Assembly: GCF_011397635.1 (NCBI RefSeq)
Contig: NC_064761.1
Location: 37,412,143-37,476,142, forward strand
Direction of reading: 5' to 3'
DNA from: Epinephelus fuscoguttatus
Lineage: Eukaryota > Chordata > Actinopteri > Perciformes > Serranidae
DNA: 64,000 bases
Positions 27,994-41,640 of this stretch are shown here, one piece after another. The notes beneath the pieces were generated by a model that was not told where the DNA came from, searched no databases, and saw only the letters and a list, made by a program, of their open reading frames with translations. The translations under genes were made by a program, and so were the position numbers. Position 1 is the first letter of the stretch. Every line of letters begins with the position of its first letter.

Positions 27994-28100
27994 CTGGTAG
28001 CGCTTTCCTAGAAACTTCTTGCATCACCACTTCTAAGAACCCCAGTTCTAAGAATCAGACGAGCTCAATTCTCGGAATTTGAGCCCGGGACCGTACCACT
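27994..28100 (-). other. bcl6: Putative non-coding first exon of bcl6
   Basis: On the minus strand a donor (CTACCAG then GTGATT) at 27993/27994 follows a GC-richer segment. It lies 2.2 kb upstream of the acceptor at the ATG exon, like the non-coding first exon of mammalian BCL6. The 5' limit is a guess. The exon contains the TTCNNNGAA motif cluster. Confidence 0.5.
28005..28077. promoter_or_regulatory. bcl6: Cluster of four TTCNNNGAA (STAT/BCL6-type) sites
   Basis: TTCCTAGAA at 28005-28013, TTCTAAGAA at 28031-28039 and 28046-28054, TTCTCGGAA at 28069-28077; a fifth, TTCTCAGAA, is at 28349-28357. The first sits in TTTCCTAGAAA, which on the gene strand (TTTCTAGGAA) fits the published BCL6 core. 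In mammals BCL6 binds such sites in its own first exon to repress itself, and STAT5 can use the same sites. Occupancy here is inferred. Confidence 0.65.
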
Positions 28101-28360
28101 CCGCCGCGGCAGGGGAGTGACGTTTCCCCCCTCTGTGGCGACGACAACTTATTTCCAAAGCGCTTATTCTAGCAGGTAACACACATAATCACTTTAACAG
28201 CCAGCAGCGCGTGGATGCAATGTTTTACCAAGTGAATTATTTCGTAAAATAACGCGGGGAATTGTTTAATATCGCTGCGACCCCCCCTGCTTTTGGTTGA
28301 GCCCACAGTCACAGCACGTCACCAGTTCCTTAAACCCAGCCCCCGAAATTCTCAGAACTA
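28080..28360 (-). promoter_or_regulatory. bcl6: Putative bcl6 promoter (GC-rich)
   Basis: CpG-bearing segments (CCGCCGCGGCAGGGG near 28102; GTGACGTTTCCCC) lie directly upstream of the motif-bearing exon for a leftward transcript. No TATA box is obvious. The segment is flanked by AT-rich DNA, so it stands out in composition. Confidence 0.45.
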
Positions 28361-28399
28361 ATTTATATTCCATGATTTAGGCAATGTGTCGTGTCGCTG

Positions 28400-31300
28400 C
28401 CGTCCGTCGCATTTAACACACAGACCCTACATGTACAGCACACAGACCGACAGCTTAATTAGGCCCATACGGACAGGTCGATGAGACACACTCTCATTTC
28501 TTTTTTATTTTTCTAGCCAGATTTCCTGCAGGTCCGCTGACTTCATAGATGGAGAATGCTGCGAGTCACCATCGGGGGTTTGTTGAAAAAGGAAAGCTTT
28601 AATAGATTTATTATTCACAAGTCTATAGGCAGAGTCGGTGTGGTGTGGATGTGATTGTTGTAGCTGGTGTCGATGCATGGTCCGGAGTTTTTAATAGTCT
28701 CATATGCGCATATAACGGTTTAATACACTCGGGTTGTGTTAAAGCGGCTGGTTTTCTTCTGCAGACAGTGGGTGGCCGATTTAATTGTAGTTAACTTAAC
28801 ACAGAAAACTTGTTGCATGAAAGTCTAAAGCAGTGAAATGCAACCAAGCTTTAATTGGTTATATTTCAGAATGTGTAGGGAGTTGTAGTTTAACATGCCT
28901 CTTGTAGACATTCAAATTTAATGTCTGCTTTGCTGCTGTAATGTTACATCTATCATCCTCCCAAAAACACTTTACACACACTTCTTATTATGTATTTTAT
29001 TTTGAAATGTTTCCTCCTTTTATAATGGTTTAATAACAAGGTCAGGGTGCTTGTGAAACCGTCCACATCAGGTGATGTGCACACTTACAAACATTGCTCA
29101 TTGAAATGCAAAGTGAAAGTTTCCTGGAAAATTAATTGAATGCATTGCTGTGATTTTTCTCCCCCTCTACCATTTAATTTAAGGCATGTGTACTCCCTGT
29201 TGCATCATTTCTCAGAGTTGGGCGAGAATAAACGCAGTCTTTCTTTTTTCTTCTTTTGTACTTTTCAGCTCACTAGTGTTTTTACTTCACGCTCTTTCAG
29301 TTTGGAACAGTCAGGCTTTTTGTTTAAGACGATGGCGCGAGAGACGAGAGCTGTGTGATGTGAAATGAGAACTGGTGTGAGTTTAACATATAGGTGGTGT
29401 GTGATGGCTGGTTCGGGAGGGGGGGTGTTATGACAGCGTCTGAAAAGTTGTATTAATTTTAGGAGTTGTGGGCAAGCGTTTACTGTCAGTGACTCACCTT
29501 GGAAACTTTGTTTGTGGTGACTCCAAACCACGGCTTCCCCGTCTTTTCTCATCCCGTTCACCCCTTGGCACAGAAGCAGCATTTGTTGAGCTGATAGTGC
29601 ACAACAAAGACAAGTTTGTACAGTTAATTAGAAGAAAGTGTACATTTCTAAATATATCTTCAGTATTAGAAATAAAACACAAGACCCCTGGTGTGAATTA
29701 AATGCTTTTGTGGCACTGATCAGATAAATATTAGAATAATTAAGCTGATACTCGTATCACTGTGACAAGTGGGCAAACAGATTAAAGCGTGAGCTGTAGT
29801 CAGTTTTAATAATGATAACAATCAGTAACACATCCCATGTTTGAACAGACAGCCTTGTAATCTGTATTGGAGTTTTATTTTGGTAAACCGTCCACATTTA
29901 GGCTTTTAATACGTCTACACCTACTGATCGCTACACATGTGAGCAAGGAATTGAGGAATATGTTGTGAATCTCTGACAAACGGAGAAGTGTAAAGTATAT
30001 TTTAAACTTAGATTACCTTGATTTAATTTGAAGCTAATTTACTTTTGATTAACATGAGGATGTTTCTTTGATTTTACACAAGTCACAGTTTTGAGAGAGA
30101 TTTAAAATGTGTCCTGATCCCACTGTTGTTGCACAATAATGATAACATGAGGTTTAATTCAAGGGCGTAGGCTTCTTTTAAATATTGGGGACACACACAC
30201 ACATCCATCAGGGTATTTGGGGGCTTTCTGTCAGAACATTTGGAGCATTTTTCTCCATTCTTGAGAATTTTTCTGCATCAATTTCTGGAGTAAATAGCTT
30301 TAATCTTGTCAAAATAAAAGCATATCTTCTAAATATTGCAGGGCACATGCCCCCTTCAACCCTAAATCTACACCCCTGGCTTAATTAACACCAGTGAGTT
30401 ACCTTTATCAGTCAGGCTGCTGATGATTCAGATGCCTTTCTTTTGTTTTGTCTTTAACCCTTCATGTGACGCCACCCTCCACTCTAATGCAACCCACATC
30501 TCCCTGTGGATTGCCCGAGCATCCGCCCATCTGGATCCGGCATCCCACTAAAAACACTCCAGGTGTTTACAAACCATTGGGGGTGGGGAGGGAAAAAAAA
30601 AAAGTCTCCAAAATAATTAAGACGCACGCGTTCACAGCAACCTCCGATTCAGCACTGCCAAATAAAGACTATCTTGAGCTCCAAACAAAGAGCAGCGTCA
30701 ACTTTATTTCAATCCACTTGGGGGATGTTTAAGGCGCTCCAGCGCAGTTATGCATAATGCACGGCCATAAACCATCCAGGAGTTAGGAGAGAGATGTGTA
30801 ATTTACCGAGGCCCCATGCTGTGCCCAGCTATAGAAGGATGGGATAATTACTGCAAATCCTTGGCAAACTTTTACTCAACCAATTCCTAGCAAAAATAAA
30901 TGACCCACTTACAGAGGACAGAGAAAGAGTGCAGGGTAGCTGATCAATATCAATCAGTCTAAACTGATAGGAATGACACACGGGGCACATTGTCACGTTA
31001 TGAACAGTGTATCGGTTAATCCTTGATCTCCATTCAGGCTGCATAATTAAACAACGGGTCATGACGTTTGGGTCTTGGTCTCTTTGTGCAGGCGGCACAC
31101 TGCTCAGAAACAATCCCAGCCGAAGCAGGTTGTGACAGTGATTCAAGTCTGCCCGGCCAGTAACAGCTGCACATTAAAAAAAAAAAAAAAAAGCTTGTAC
31201 ACTTCTGACACAGTGTGAAACATCTCTAAGCCGTATCATTGCCTACACTTGGTGCATGATAGGTCATTGAATAGAAATGCCCACTGACAAAAGCCCGAGG

Positions 31301-33960
31301 CCCGGAGGTTGCCTCACTTTTTTTTTTCATAAACTGCACACTTTTGTCTCGTTTCACAGCAAATTTCTGCCAACTTCAGTGTTCATTGTCAGCAAAGATG
31401 TGAGTGTGGAGTTTTGTTCTGAGAGGCATGATGCAACCAAGCTGTAACACCAAACAGATAATGCTGTTAGCTACAGAGGTCTTTTTAGTTCCTTTCTTTA
31501 AAAGAATTTCTTTTTATATTGTTAAGTTTCACTTTTTTAACTCCATGCATCCCAGAAGCATTTTTTCCCTTCTTTTGTCCACAACAAAGTCGCCCTTTGT
31601 CAAACACCATTCCTACTGCAGGTCTGAATTGTGACACGGCTGCAGTGCGCCTATAAAAAGATTTGTTCCTCTCGTCTCATTGTATGTATTTATACGTTTT
31701 TCCTTGATCGTCTGTTTGTGCAGATCATTGGAAACAAACGACATGCATAATTTATAACGTCAGTTAAAGAACACGACATGCAATAAATAGATGCAGTGAA
31801 TCATTGATGCCACTTCAAAAGATTTTCTGTGCAGGTAATGATGAGCGCACTTTACTTGGAAGCTTGCCTCTTGCCTTTTTTTTTTTAATTAACAGACAAA
31901 CTGGCAAGTTATATTCTGACGTGAAATCGTGTCTGTTTGCAACAATGCCGCTGCGTGTCTCTGCACTTACACACTCCAGGTTGAAAGATGGCTTTCATCC
32001 CACTTGACAAGGTTAAACACACACAAGATTATCAGCAGTGGAGAATAATAGAGAAGCTCAGAGAGGTTTGCATTTATCTAAAAGGAGTCCTTTGATTTTA
32101 TGTGCTGCTCTTAATATAATTGTAAGTATGAACATTTTGGCAGTGCTCTGTATTTAAGACTGTTTCCCTTTGCTCAAAGTTATGCACGTATTGTAAAGCA
32201 GCAACAGTGTTTCAGCTCCAGTGGTCAATAACGAGGCTCCCTGGACACGTGAAAGCTCTGTTAAACGCTGTTTTTATTCTGCTTTATCAGTTATTTCAAA
32301 AAGAAAATACACACACGCACACCAAAAAAACTTTGGAGTAAGTTTCTGCAGAGTGCCTGTGTGGATAACCTTGAGTTCACCAGCTTGCCTGTGCAAGCTA
32401 CATGCTAAGGTTATAGTCAGAGCAGAGGCGTGTTAGTGGGCTAGAATTCCAATTTTGTCAAATCAAAGCATGTAGATTCAGGACTTTCTCAAGGCCAGCT
32501 GAGAGGAGCCAGGAATGCAGCCTGCAGAGTCGAACTTGATGGAATTTTCCACGCATACCAGAAACAGTCCCTTGCCAGTGTGCCATCTGCTGGATGATGG
32601 GTCAGTTACTGCCACAAAACACGAAGGATATGTAGCACAAGCGCGCCGTAATAACTACCATCCTCACAAAATCTTCACAATCTGACTGTTTGCTCTTGTC
32701 TTCCTTCTTTTCTCTCACATGCCCAGGGCTGCAAAATGCAGGAGTTCCAAGAGCACATGAGGAGGAGTTGTTAAATTTGGGACAACTTCTGCACAGATTA
32801 GTTTCAAAGCCTTGTTGTGTGTCTCCGCATGGATTCAGCTTGGCATTTTAACAGAGGTATCCACTCGCAGTGATAGGGAGCTTTAGTGCAGAGATTCAAA
32901 CGGTAAACAAGTGGGTCTTATTTCTTTGCACCACCCTCAATAATGATCCAATAAGAATCATCTGTCTGAATCAACCCCCTTTCCTGCACTGCTGTCACAA
33001 CACCTATTAGTCAGTATCAAGCTAAGGAGATCTGGTATGTGTTGGAAGCGTTGTGAGGCAGCTTCATCACATCACAGTGGTTTTTTTTGTTTGTTTTTTC
33101 ATAGACAGTAGAAACGTGCATTCTCCTGCTTACAAATGTACCTATACTGTGCCAGAGTGATCGCCCGCAGAGTACTTACTGAACGAGCAGACATAAAGTC
33201 AAAATAGTTGGCTGAAAATAATAGATACATAGTTTAAATAGTCAGCCGAGAGAGAATAAACATTTCAAATAATGGGTTTAAAAGTGATGAATTAACTGTT
33301 GAGATAGTTATTTAAGGTGATACACAAGCAATTAATGGCGAAATATAAAAGTAAAAGAGAAACAGCAGTAGGATGCAAGGAGAGTTCAGTATGACACACT
33401 TATTCATGGTCAGTGTTTTACATACGTACATGTCTGTCGGCGTAACAGAGTTAATAAGTCGGTGATCCCACTTACCATTACAGGCTGTCAATGTCATTAT
33501 GGAAGGTGCGCTGATTTTAAATTATTGTTACAAGCTTACCTGTTTCATTATTGTGTTATTTACTGTCTTATTTTGTTTGTTGTGATATATTAGTTACCAC
33601 TGAGATTTCTTTTTGTGTGTGTGTACTTGAACGCCACACTAATGAGACCATGCAGATTTCACGGAGGCGCCCCCGTTCTCTGCTGACTCTGGTCTCGTGG
33701 TAGGCTGACTTCGGCTAAGCTCTGCCAAAATGACTTTTTATGGTTAGTTACTGTGTGGGTAACTTTATTAGCTTGTTAGCGGTTAGTCGCGGCTAATCCA
33801 GCAAGCCTCGAGTGTTTGTTTTTTTCATTTTGTTTCAGTACATTTTGAGCTGCACTGTTAATGGGAGCTGGCTGTGGAGGCTTATATTCACTAGTGCTGA
33901 AATAAATGCGGATTTAAGCCAAACAGTGACTGAGAGTCGGTCATCATTTATCTACGCAAC
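28400..33960. other. Gene desert, left part; possible regulatory sequence
   Basis: No coding exon recognised. The part at 30165-30375 looks like a dispersed repeat (GGGGACACACACACACATCC). The stretch 30600-31150 is complex, unique-looking DNA with homeodomain/POU-like motifs (TTATGCATAATGCA, ATCAATATCAATCAG) and may be conserved. A polyA run is at 31176-31192. Confidence 0.4.
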
Positions 33961-33967
33961 GCAAAGC

Positions 33968-34702
33968 AGTTACATCGGCACACCCCTACTGTGCTTTGGA
34001 GAAGCGGGCTGGAGTGCCGACACGGAAGCTAAACAATGTACTGCTGTATTGTATGTATGCTGTGATGTATTTAGCTACACAAAAAAATCAGCTATATTTA
34101 AAAGCTGCAGTTCCCCATCTATGTTCATGTTAAAGCCACCAGACTCCATTGACAAAAACAGTGATTTTAGCTCACTGAACACAAGAGCTGCTGGTCTACC
34201 ATGGCCTGGATCAGCTAGTTAGTTTGTGTTATTGTGTGACTTTGGTGAATCTGAGCTAACCCTTTAAAACACCAAAGTCACTCAATAACACAAACTAACT
34301 AAATTATTGAGGCAGCGGTAGACCAGCAGCTCCTTTGTTAAGTGAGCTAAAATCACTATTTTTCTCAATGGGGTCTGGCTTTGAAGACAGCGATGTAACG
34401 GCTTCAGTTCCCCGTCGGAAGTCGCTGTCTGATGGTAAGGTAAAGCAGTGGAAATATTCTTAATATAGCGTACACTTAAACTGATTAATTTTTTTTAGTT
34501 GGCACTTTTTTTTTAGGTAGCCAAGATACGTTTTGCTGCCGCTCCCATCCACTGCAGTACATTGCCTAGCTTCCATGTCGGTACTCCTGTCTGCTTCTCC
34601 AAATTGGGGGCGTGCTGACTGCCATCCACTGTAGGTAATACAATGACTATAGATAAGTACCTCATATAACATCGCTTCAAAAGATCAGGACTGTCCCTTT
34701 AA
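33968..34702. mobile_element. Palindromic MITE-like element, copy 2
   Basis: The left arm (33968-34195) includes AGTGCCGACACGGAAGCTAA and CCAGACTCCATTGACAAAAA. The right arm (34300-34702) carries their reverse complements, such as TTAGC-like GCCTAGCTTCCATGTCGGTA. The centre has an inverse pair around GTGTTATTGTGTGACTTTGG and CCAAAGTCACTCAATAACAC. The right terminus GTCCCTTTAA resembles the copy at 51.3-53.3 kb. Confidence 0.7.
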
Positions 34703-35985
34703 AAAAATATGATTACAGTATCCATATCCTGTAGTGTTGCTCTACATCCACTTTAAAATCAAGTGATATTTAAAAATGATGTATTTAAAGTTCAGCGCGT
34801 GTTGGAGCGCGTCAGATAACAAAAGGTCACATTCCTATAAGTTGTATCTGCACTATGAAACATGCCTGCTTCAACGCACAGTTTCAGCATAATAATTTCA
34901 CACTGTGGTTGAACATAATTAGGACACTGTCCAACACTTTGGTGACAAAGCAAGAAAACACAGTCACACTTTCTCTACGAGCGGCATCCAGTGATTTTTC
35001 AGGGATTTTTCAGGGTCTCAGATGATCCGCTGCAGGAGTGACACACATAAACACAACTCTGTGCAGAACGCAGCACGTGAAGATTTCACTTCAAGCGTGC
35101 CGTTTGCACTGTTTAGGCAATACAGGTAACATTTCTCCTGAATTTCCACTGTGCTGTCAGAATCTTCCACTGTCAACATGTTTATGCTGATGTTAACTGG
35201 AGAGGCCACCAGACCAGTTTGAATTCTTTGGTTTGCATTACTGTTAATGCGGGGCAGTACATCTATATTATATCGATATTGTGATATGAGACGAGGTATC
35301 GCCTTGGATTTTGGATATTGTAATATTATGTGTCGTCTTTTCCTGGTTTTAAAGGCAGTGTTACAGTAAAGTGATGTAATTTCTGAATTTATCAGACTGT
35401 TTTATCTGCTCTATTATCTGCATTTACGAGGGGTGTCATGATTTATCGGTACTGATATAATGTTAATAATATACATAAGATAATGTCATGTAAATGATCA
35501 ATATTAAATAAGTGTTTAAATATTGAATGAGTTGTTTTTTGAGTGTAATTCATGTGGCAAACAAGATACAGCATGTACAATAAATAAAGTTAAATATGGA
35601 TTTGACTTACAGCTTCTTTTTTTTCTCCAAATTTTGAATTGTCATCGTGAACTTGCTTGACCACAATGGTTGTGTTGTGAAAATCTGATATCATGCCAGC
35701 CCTTGTCCTCACTCAGTTTAGTCATTATCCACTTTCAAGCTGTTTTCATGAACTGTTTGTACGAAAATGTACCAAAACTCAACCCACGTAATCAGGGAGG
35801 CTGTGATTATCTGACTAGTTTGCTAATGGGAGTAAAGAAGGAAGTAGAACAAGGATGAAAGTCCGCATAAAGAGGCAGGTTGGTGTGATGGATGGGTAAA
35901 ACAAAGATGTGACTTTCCCCCACAAGACGGGTGTTTGTGTCCCATGATAAAACCAACTGAACTTTGAGTTAGTTTAAGGAGTAAC
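34703..35985. other. Intergenic, nothing firm
   Basis: AT-rich. Around 35240-35560 the text (CTATATTATATCGATATTGTG, ATTGTAATATTATGTG) has the flavour of a decayed repeat, but no boundary or family could be set. Confidence 0.35.
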
Positions 35986-37005
35986 GTCCACCATGTTTCT
36001 TTTCCTAAACCAAACCTACTAAACTTTAATTTCCTAAACCTAGCCTACAAAATTTTAATTTCCTAACCCTAACTTACAAAACTTAAATTTCCTAAACCTA
36101 ACCTATGTAACTTTAATTTCCTAAACTTAACCTATAAAACTTTATTTCCTAACCCTTACTTACAAAACTTTGATTTCCAAAACTAACTTACGAAGCCATA
36201 ATTTCCTAAACCTAACCTATGTAACTTTAATATCCTAAACCTATTCTACGAAACTTTCATTTCCTAACCCTAACTTAAGGAACCATAATTTACTCAACCT
36301 AACCTATGTAACTTTAATATCCTAAACCTAACCTACGAAACTTAAATTTCCTAATCCTAACTTACAAAACTTTCATTTCCTAAACTTAACCTACGAAACT
36401 TTAATTTCCTAAACCTAATCTACGAAACATTATTTCCTAAACCTAATCTACGGAACTTTATTTCCTAAACCTAATTTACGAAAGTTAAATTTCCTAAACC
36501 TAACCTATGTAACTTTAATTTCCCAAACTTAACCTATGAAACCTTATTTCCTAACTCTAACTTACGAAACTTTAATTTCCAAAACTAACTTACGAAGCCA
36601 TAATTTCCTAAACCTAACCTATGTAACTTTAATATCCTAAACCTAACCTACGAAACTTTAATTTCCTAAACCTATTCTATGAGACTTTAATTTCCTAACC
36701 CTAACTTAAGAAACCATAATTTCCTCAACCTAACCTATGTAACTTTAATATCCTAAACCTGATCTACGAAACTTAAATTTCCTAAACCTGACTTATGTAT
36801 CTTTAATTTCCTAAACCTAACCTACAAAACTTAAATTTCCTAATCCTAACTTACGAAACTTTAATTTCCTAAACTTAACCTACGAAACTTTATTTCCTAA
36901 ACCTAACCTACGAAACATTATTTCCTAAACCTAATCTACGGAACTTTAATTTCCTAAACCTAACCTACCCTACTTTAATTTCGCTAAAGCTGACCTATGT
37001 AACTT
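35985..37005. repeat. Minisatellite, about 29-bp unit, roughly 1 kb
   Basis: About 35 imperfect copies of a unit of the form CTTTAATTTCCTAAACCTAA plus CCTACGAAA. Variants alternate (CCTAACCTATGTAA, CCCTAACTTACAAAA) in higher-order blocks. The CCTAA element recurs in every unit. No frame is conserved across units. Confidence 0.93.
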
Positions 37006-40000
37006 AACATGAAGTACGTAATGTGACGACACCATTCATGGGGAGCTACTTCGTCATATGAGGACACGTATCCACATTACTTTTCCAAATGAGACTACAA
37101 GAAAAGGTGACCTATATAATGATTCATAGACTGTAATGAACTTCCTGCATGGTAAAAACAGTTTTTCCTGGGAACTATTCCTTTTAATGCACATGTAATG
37201 TGTTTATGGAAACATTAAATAAAGGTCAATAAAAAGCAAAATAAAAATTACAATATTGTTGCAATATTGATGTTGAGATTTATGATCCAGAGCTGTAATC
37301 ACCTTTTTAACATTGGAAAGGACCATTTTCAATCTACACATTCTGCCACCCAACCCTCAATGGGGATATGGTGGGAATTTTTGGAGATTTAACAGCTAAA
37401 CTGACCATTTTAAAGCATTTGGAAACAAAAATCTTAGATCAGGAGTTTGCAAAGTTTTGATGACTGAGTGTCATTTTATGGAGCCAATAAAAGGATTGAG
37501 GGCCGAACAGGAAAAGTCTCAGAAATTACTTTTAACACTTAACAAAAACTATGACAATAGATATTTTATATCCCACATAACACTTAAATTACATTCTAGT
37601 TTTGCACTTTTTAAAACATTTGAAAATAATGAAATAGAGAGACAGTACAGTGTTTGACATTGATTGTACCCACAGCAGTTGAGCAGCTGCTTCTGCTGGG
37701 GTACGGCAACGTCACTTGCACAAACCACACACAGAACTGCAGAAGAACTGGTGTAAAAACAAAAATGTCAATTTGTTAAGATTATTTGTGGTTATGATCA
37801 CATTTGCTGATGATTATTTCGGACAGCAGTGTGTGGTTTCCTGTCATAGCATCCTTTTATCAATACATTGTGGGGGACATTTTGAGCACGTTTGAATACT
37901 ATTTAATTTTCTCCACGTTGCCCAGCCCTGATTGTATATACTGGACAGATTGTGCACAAGCACTGTGTATTGAATCTGGCATGTGGACTGATGCTGACTG
38001 GAATCACTGTAGCAAAAACATGATCAGAGTTTGTAGGAAGTCACTGTGCGTAGTCACAGTCACAGCCAGTGTTTTGTTACTGCAGCTCTCATGTCATTCT
38101 CTCAGTTAACTGTTGCAGCTCTTAACTTTCTCTCTGCTTCTCTCTATCTTTCGCCCCTGCACTCTGGCCCAATTTTGCTTTCAATATCAAATTCTCCTGT
38201 GTTACATCGCTCCTACTGCCAGGTCAAAGTAGCTGCCTGCATCTAATGCCAACTGCTGATACTGGTCTACAGGGCTGGTTAAACAGGAACTACACACACC
38301 TAGCTCCAGGCCACGGTTCAACAAGAACCAGGCACAAAGCAGCAGCAGCAGCAGCGGCGCCGCACTTAGCACATCCACCACCTCAGCTCTCTGTCTCTGC
38401 TGCTTCTGTTAGAAACATCCTAAAATATGAACGCAATCCTGAGTAAAGCATTGTTATAGCTCTTATTATTTATTTCCCTGCATGCAAACACGACAGGGTC
38501 GACGCCACTGCGGTTTCTTTATAAATCTGTTTTCATAAATGCAAAAACAGACTCTAGATGAGCTTTTTTAAATTTCATTACAAATCTGGCATTAGCCCTC
38601 GGTGTGTTTCAGCCGAGATTCCATCTGCAGCAAACGTTCACAGCCTCCATTAGTATATAGGTGTATTTTCATGTCAGCTTTTTTTTTTTTTTTTTGGGGC
38701 TTCCTGCAGCCAAAGCAGTAAATGGATTTAAATCCAACATGGAAACATGGGATTGGCGAGGATGAAAGCAATCCTACCAAGCCCCAGAAGTCAACTGCTT
38801 TACCACAAAAAAAAAACAACCCTCAAACTCCGGGTACTGACAAGGATTCAAGACGAGATAATTCCAGTATTTTTGTGAAATATCAAGGAAAATATATGCA
38901 TAATGTATTAAATGCTTGTGTACATTTAAATTGTTAATGTGCAGACAGAGAACACTTATCAGAAAAAAACATGTCTTTATGTTTCCTTTTAGAATCTAAC
39001 TTTTAAATCTGTGTTAGATTCGCTTAAAATCTATAATTTTTAAATAAATTTTCTTTGTCTTGTCAGCGCCTACGACCTTACTTCAGCTGATACATGAAAC
39101 TCTCTCCTCCTAAATTCTGGAAAACCTCCCACTCTTTATGTTTGCTAGAAACAAATCAACTCATATTAACATCAGGCCTCATTAATCTGCATTTATGCAC
39201 GTTTGAAACAAAGAAAAGAGCGTTTTTTATTGCAATTTATTCCTCCTAATGTATCACAGTTAACAGCTACTGTATCCCTCAGTGCTTTCATTAAAAGTTT
39301 ACTGTGACGCCCAGGAAATGCCAGGTGGAAGTGCTGATGCAAGAAAGCAGAGTGACACCTCCTGTGCTTGACACATAATTGTTATCTGTTCTACATCACA
39401 CACACGCACAGACACTCTTGATATCCGCTGAAATATTTTGTGCTCTGTGTGCGCAAGACCACAAGCACTTCTTGATATGATCACATGTGCACTTTACAGA
39501 AAATCAACCCTACGAAATTTCAACATCCGTGGTGTAGATTGTGCATGTGTTTTTAGGTTTTAGGAGACTAAGACTAAGTATTTTTGACATCATAACCTAA
39601 ACCACTGATCTTTGTTTTTGTCTTTTGCACAAAAAGATTCTCGAAGGTTACAACTTCAAAGATCAAAAGTGACTCAGAAAGGTCTCTGAAATCACTCAGA
39701 TCCTCTCTTGGCTCCCACTGAATGTCTGCTTTACATGTTTTTACATCCTGTAGATAAACCTGTGAGGACATTATTGCGCTCGGTACTCCCATTTGCTTAT
39801 CAGATGTCAGTTGTTTTATCGTGACCCCTGTTGATGTTACTTTGCATGCTCGTCCTTGTTAATGATGCAACTGAGCAAGCGATTGAGCAGTATATTGATC
39901 TGATCTCTGAGATTAGCTGCAGCATCATGAAGGCGGTATGGAAATGGAGAGATTTATCAGTCATTTCAATGCAGGGGTTAGCGAGTCAGTGTCTCTGGTC

Positions 40001-41640
40001 TTTGTCCGTGGTTAAATGTTTTTTGCTGTCACTCATCCTGTGGACAGTTTGCTCTAAGACAAAAGAATGTGAACAATTTCATGACCAGTCCCATGATACG
40101 GACAAAATATACTGCAGTGTTGCATGTGTTTATTATATTATATATTTATAAGGCAAACTTGATATTTGTGCACAGTTTTTAATATCATTTCATAATGCAT
40201 TTTATTATCTGGAAAAAGCTTTGTGACCCTGTGAGAATTTAAGACAAGCGCTGGTAATATAGCATTGCAAAATCACAGTCTACTTAGGTATGTCAAGTTT
40301 CTGCAATTTTTTAAATTTATTTATTTAAACATTTTTTTAATTCAAGGGTTTGTTATTACGATTCACATTTATTTAGTCAACACTGGAATATTTTCATTGT
40401 AAGTTGTGTCAGTTTGAGAAACAGAATAAAGAAGTCTCACCTTTTTTCTGCTGGAAGGAGTGAGGCATGATGGGATCTGTAGTGGGAATCAGGAGGAAGT
40501 GCAGGTGCCTCGAATTCAAAGCCCAGTTCAGGATGCAATGGGGCCTCTTCTGCAGTTCCAAAAGTCTTTTCAGCTGCGCCAGTCACTGAGATCAATCAAC
40601 TTTTCTACCTGACTATGGTGAGATTCCGAGCACAGCACAACACAACCCGCCTTACTCTTTTCACCAGAGTTTTATTTTTCTGGCAAGTAGCTAGATGTTC
40701 CAGGATGCAGAGTCTGACTGGTGCCCGAGCCTCCCCGCCCCCCTGAGTGGCAGCTAAAGCTGGAGGGATGAAGCTGTCTTCAGTGCAAAAGGGCACCGAG
40801 TCTGTGTCTCGCGGTGGCGGAGCAGCTCTGGTGAAGCCTCATGTCTGTCAGTGTTCAGCAGGATGGGAACGCTTCTGGAAAGGCGGGCACGGCAGCCGGG
40901 CTGAAGTGAGTCAAGTCGACTGAGCACGCTTCATGTTAGTGAAACGGTCCACAGGGCATCTCTGGCTCTCTGAGCTGATAGGCCGCCTGCACTCTAGCGT
41001 TCATTGATTGTAGCACTCAGTCGCTCCACTTTTCCACGAATGCTAAAACCGTGGGGCAGGCTCAGTTTTGGAAAAAAAAAAGAAGAGATTAAACAGCCTG
41101 TAAAATAATCCCAGTTTTCCTATATATAATTCATTTGAATGAAGAGTCTAAAATCCCATTAAGCCACAGGAGCACAAACCACAGACTAGCAGTGCCTTTA
41201 ACATGGAGGAACTCTTGGAGCTCAGGCCATCTGCCAGATTAGAGTTTTTCATATATGGCAATGACACATTGTTTTATAAACAGAGCTTTTATACAACAAA
41301 CATTTCAGTGTCCTGGAGCATTAATCTACCTAAGCTTATCTCAATCCATGGAACTAGATATTGCTCTTTATAACTTGTCTAGTGGAGGGGGTGTTATTAC
41401 ATCACACCAGCTGTCACTTCAACCTGCCACAGCCAATAGGAAGGTCAGCAGTGTGGCTGCTGGAGGGAAAATTAGGGCGGAAAATCCTGAAAACAGTCAA
41501 GCAATATTTGGGGAAAAACTGCTAATATCAATGTTGCATTAATTTTTTAATCCTTTGTTGCAAAATCAAATAATTAGAAGAGCTGCATGTGATATTTTTT
41601 TATTACTTTGGTCACAAAACACCAGTGATAATGCACTTTT
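37006..41640. other. Gene desert, middle part
   Basis: No coding exon, RNA gene or firm transposon. There is a short CAG run at 38340-38354, and a homopolymer T run at 38680-38695. I cannot assign function. Confidence 0.4.

Noticed and set aside
35985..37005. CRISPR-like or telomeric array
   Set aside because: Unit length and CCTAA words drew attention, but there are no unique spacers, the units are imperfect and contiguous, and this is a vertebrate genome. It is a minisatellite.
37804..38109. 101-residue + frame with Trp/Cys residues (DWNHCSKN) resembling a lectin fold
   Set aside because: Only a loose word similarity; there is no disulfide pattern, adjacent exon or splice support.
38246..38446. 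Small + frame with an alanine run
   Set aside because: The alanines come from a CAG/CGG run; there is no splice context, domain or neighbouring exon.
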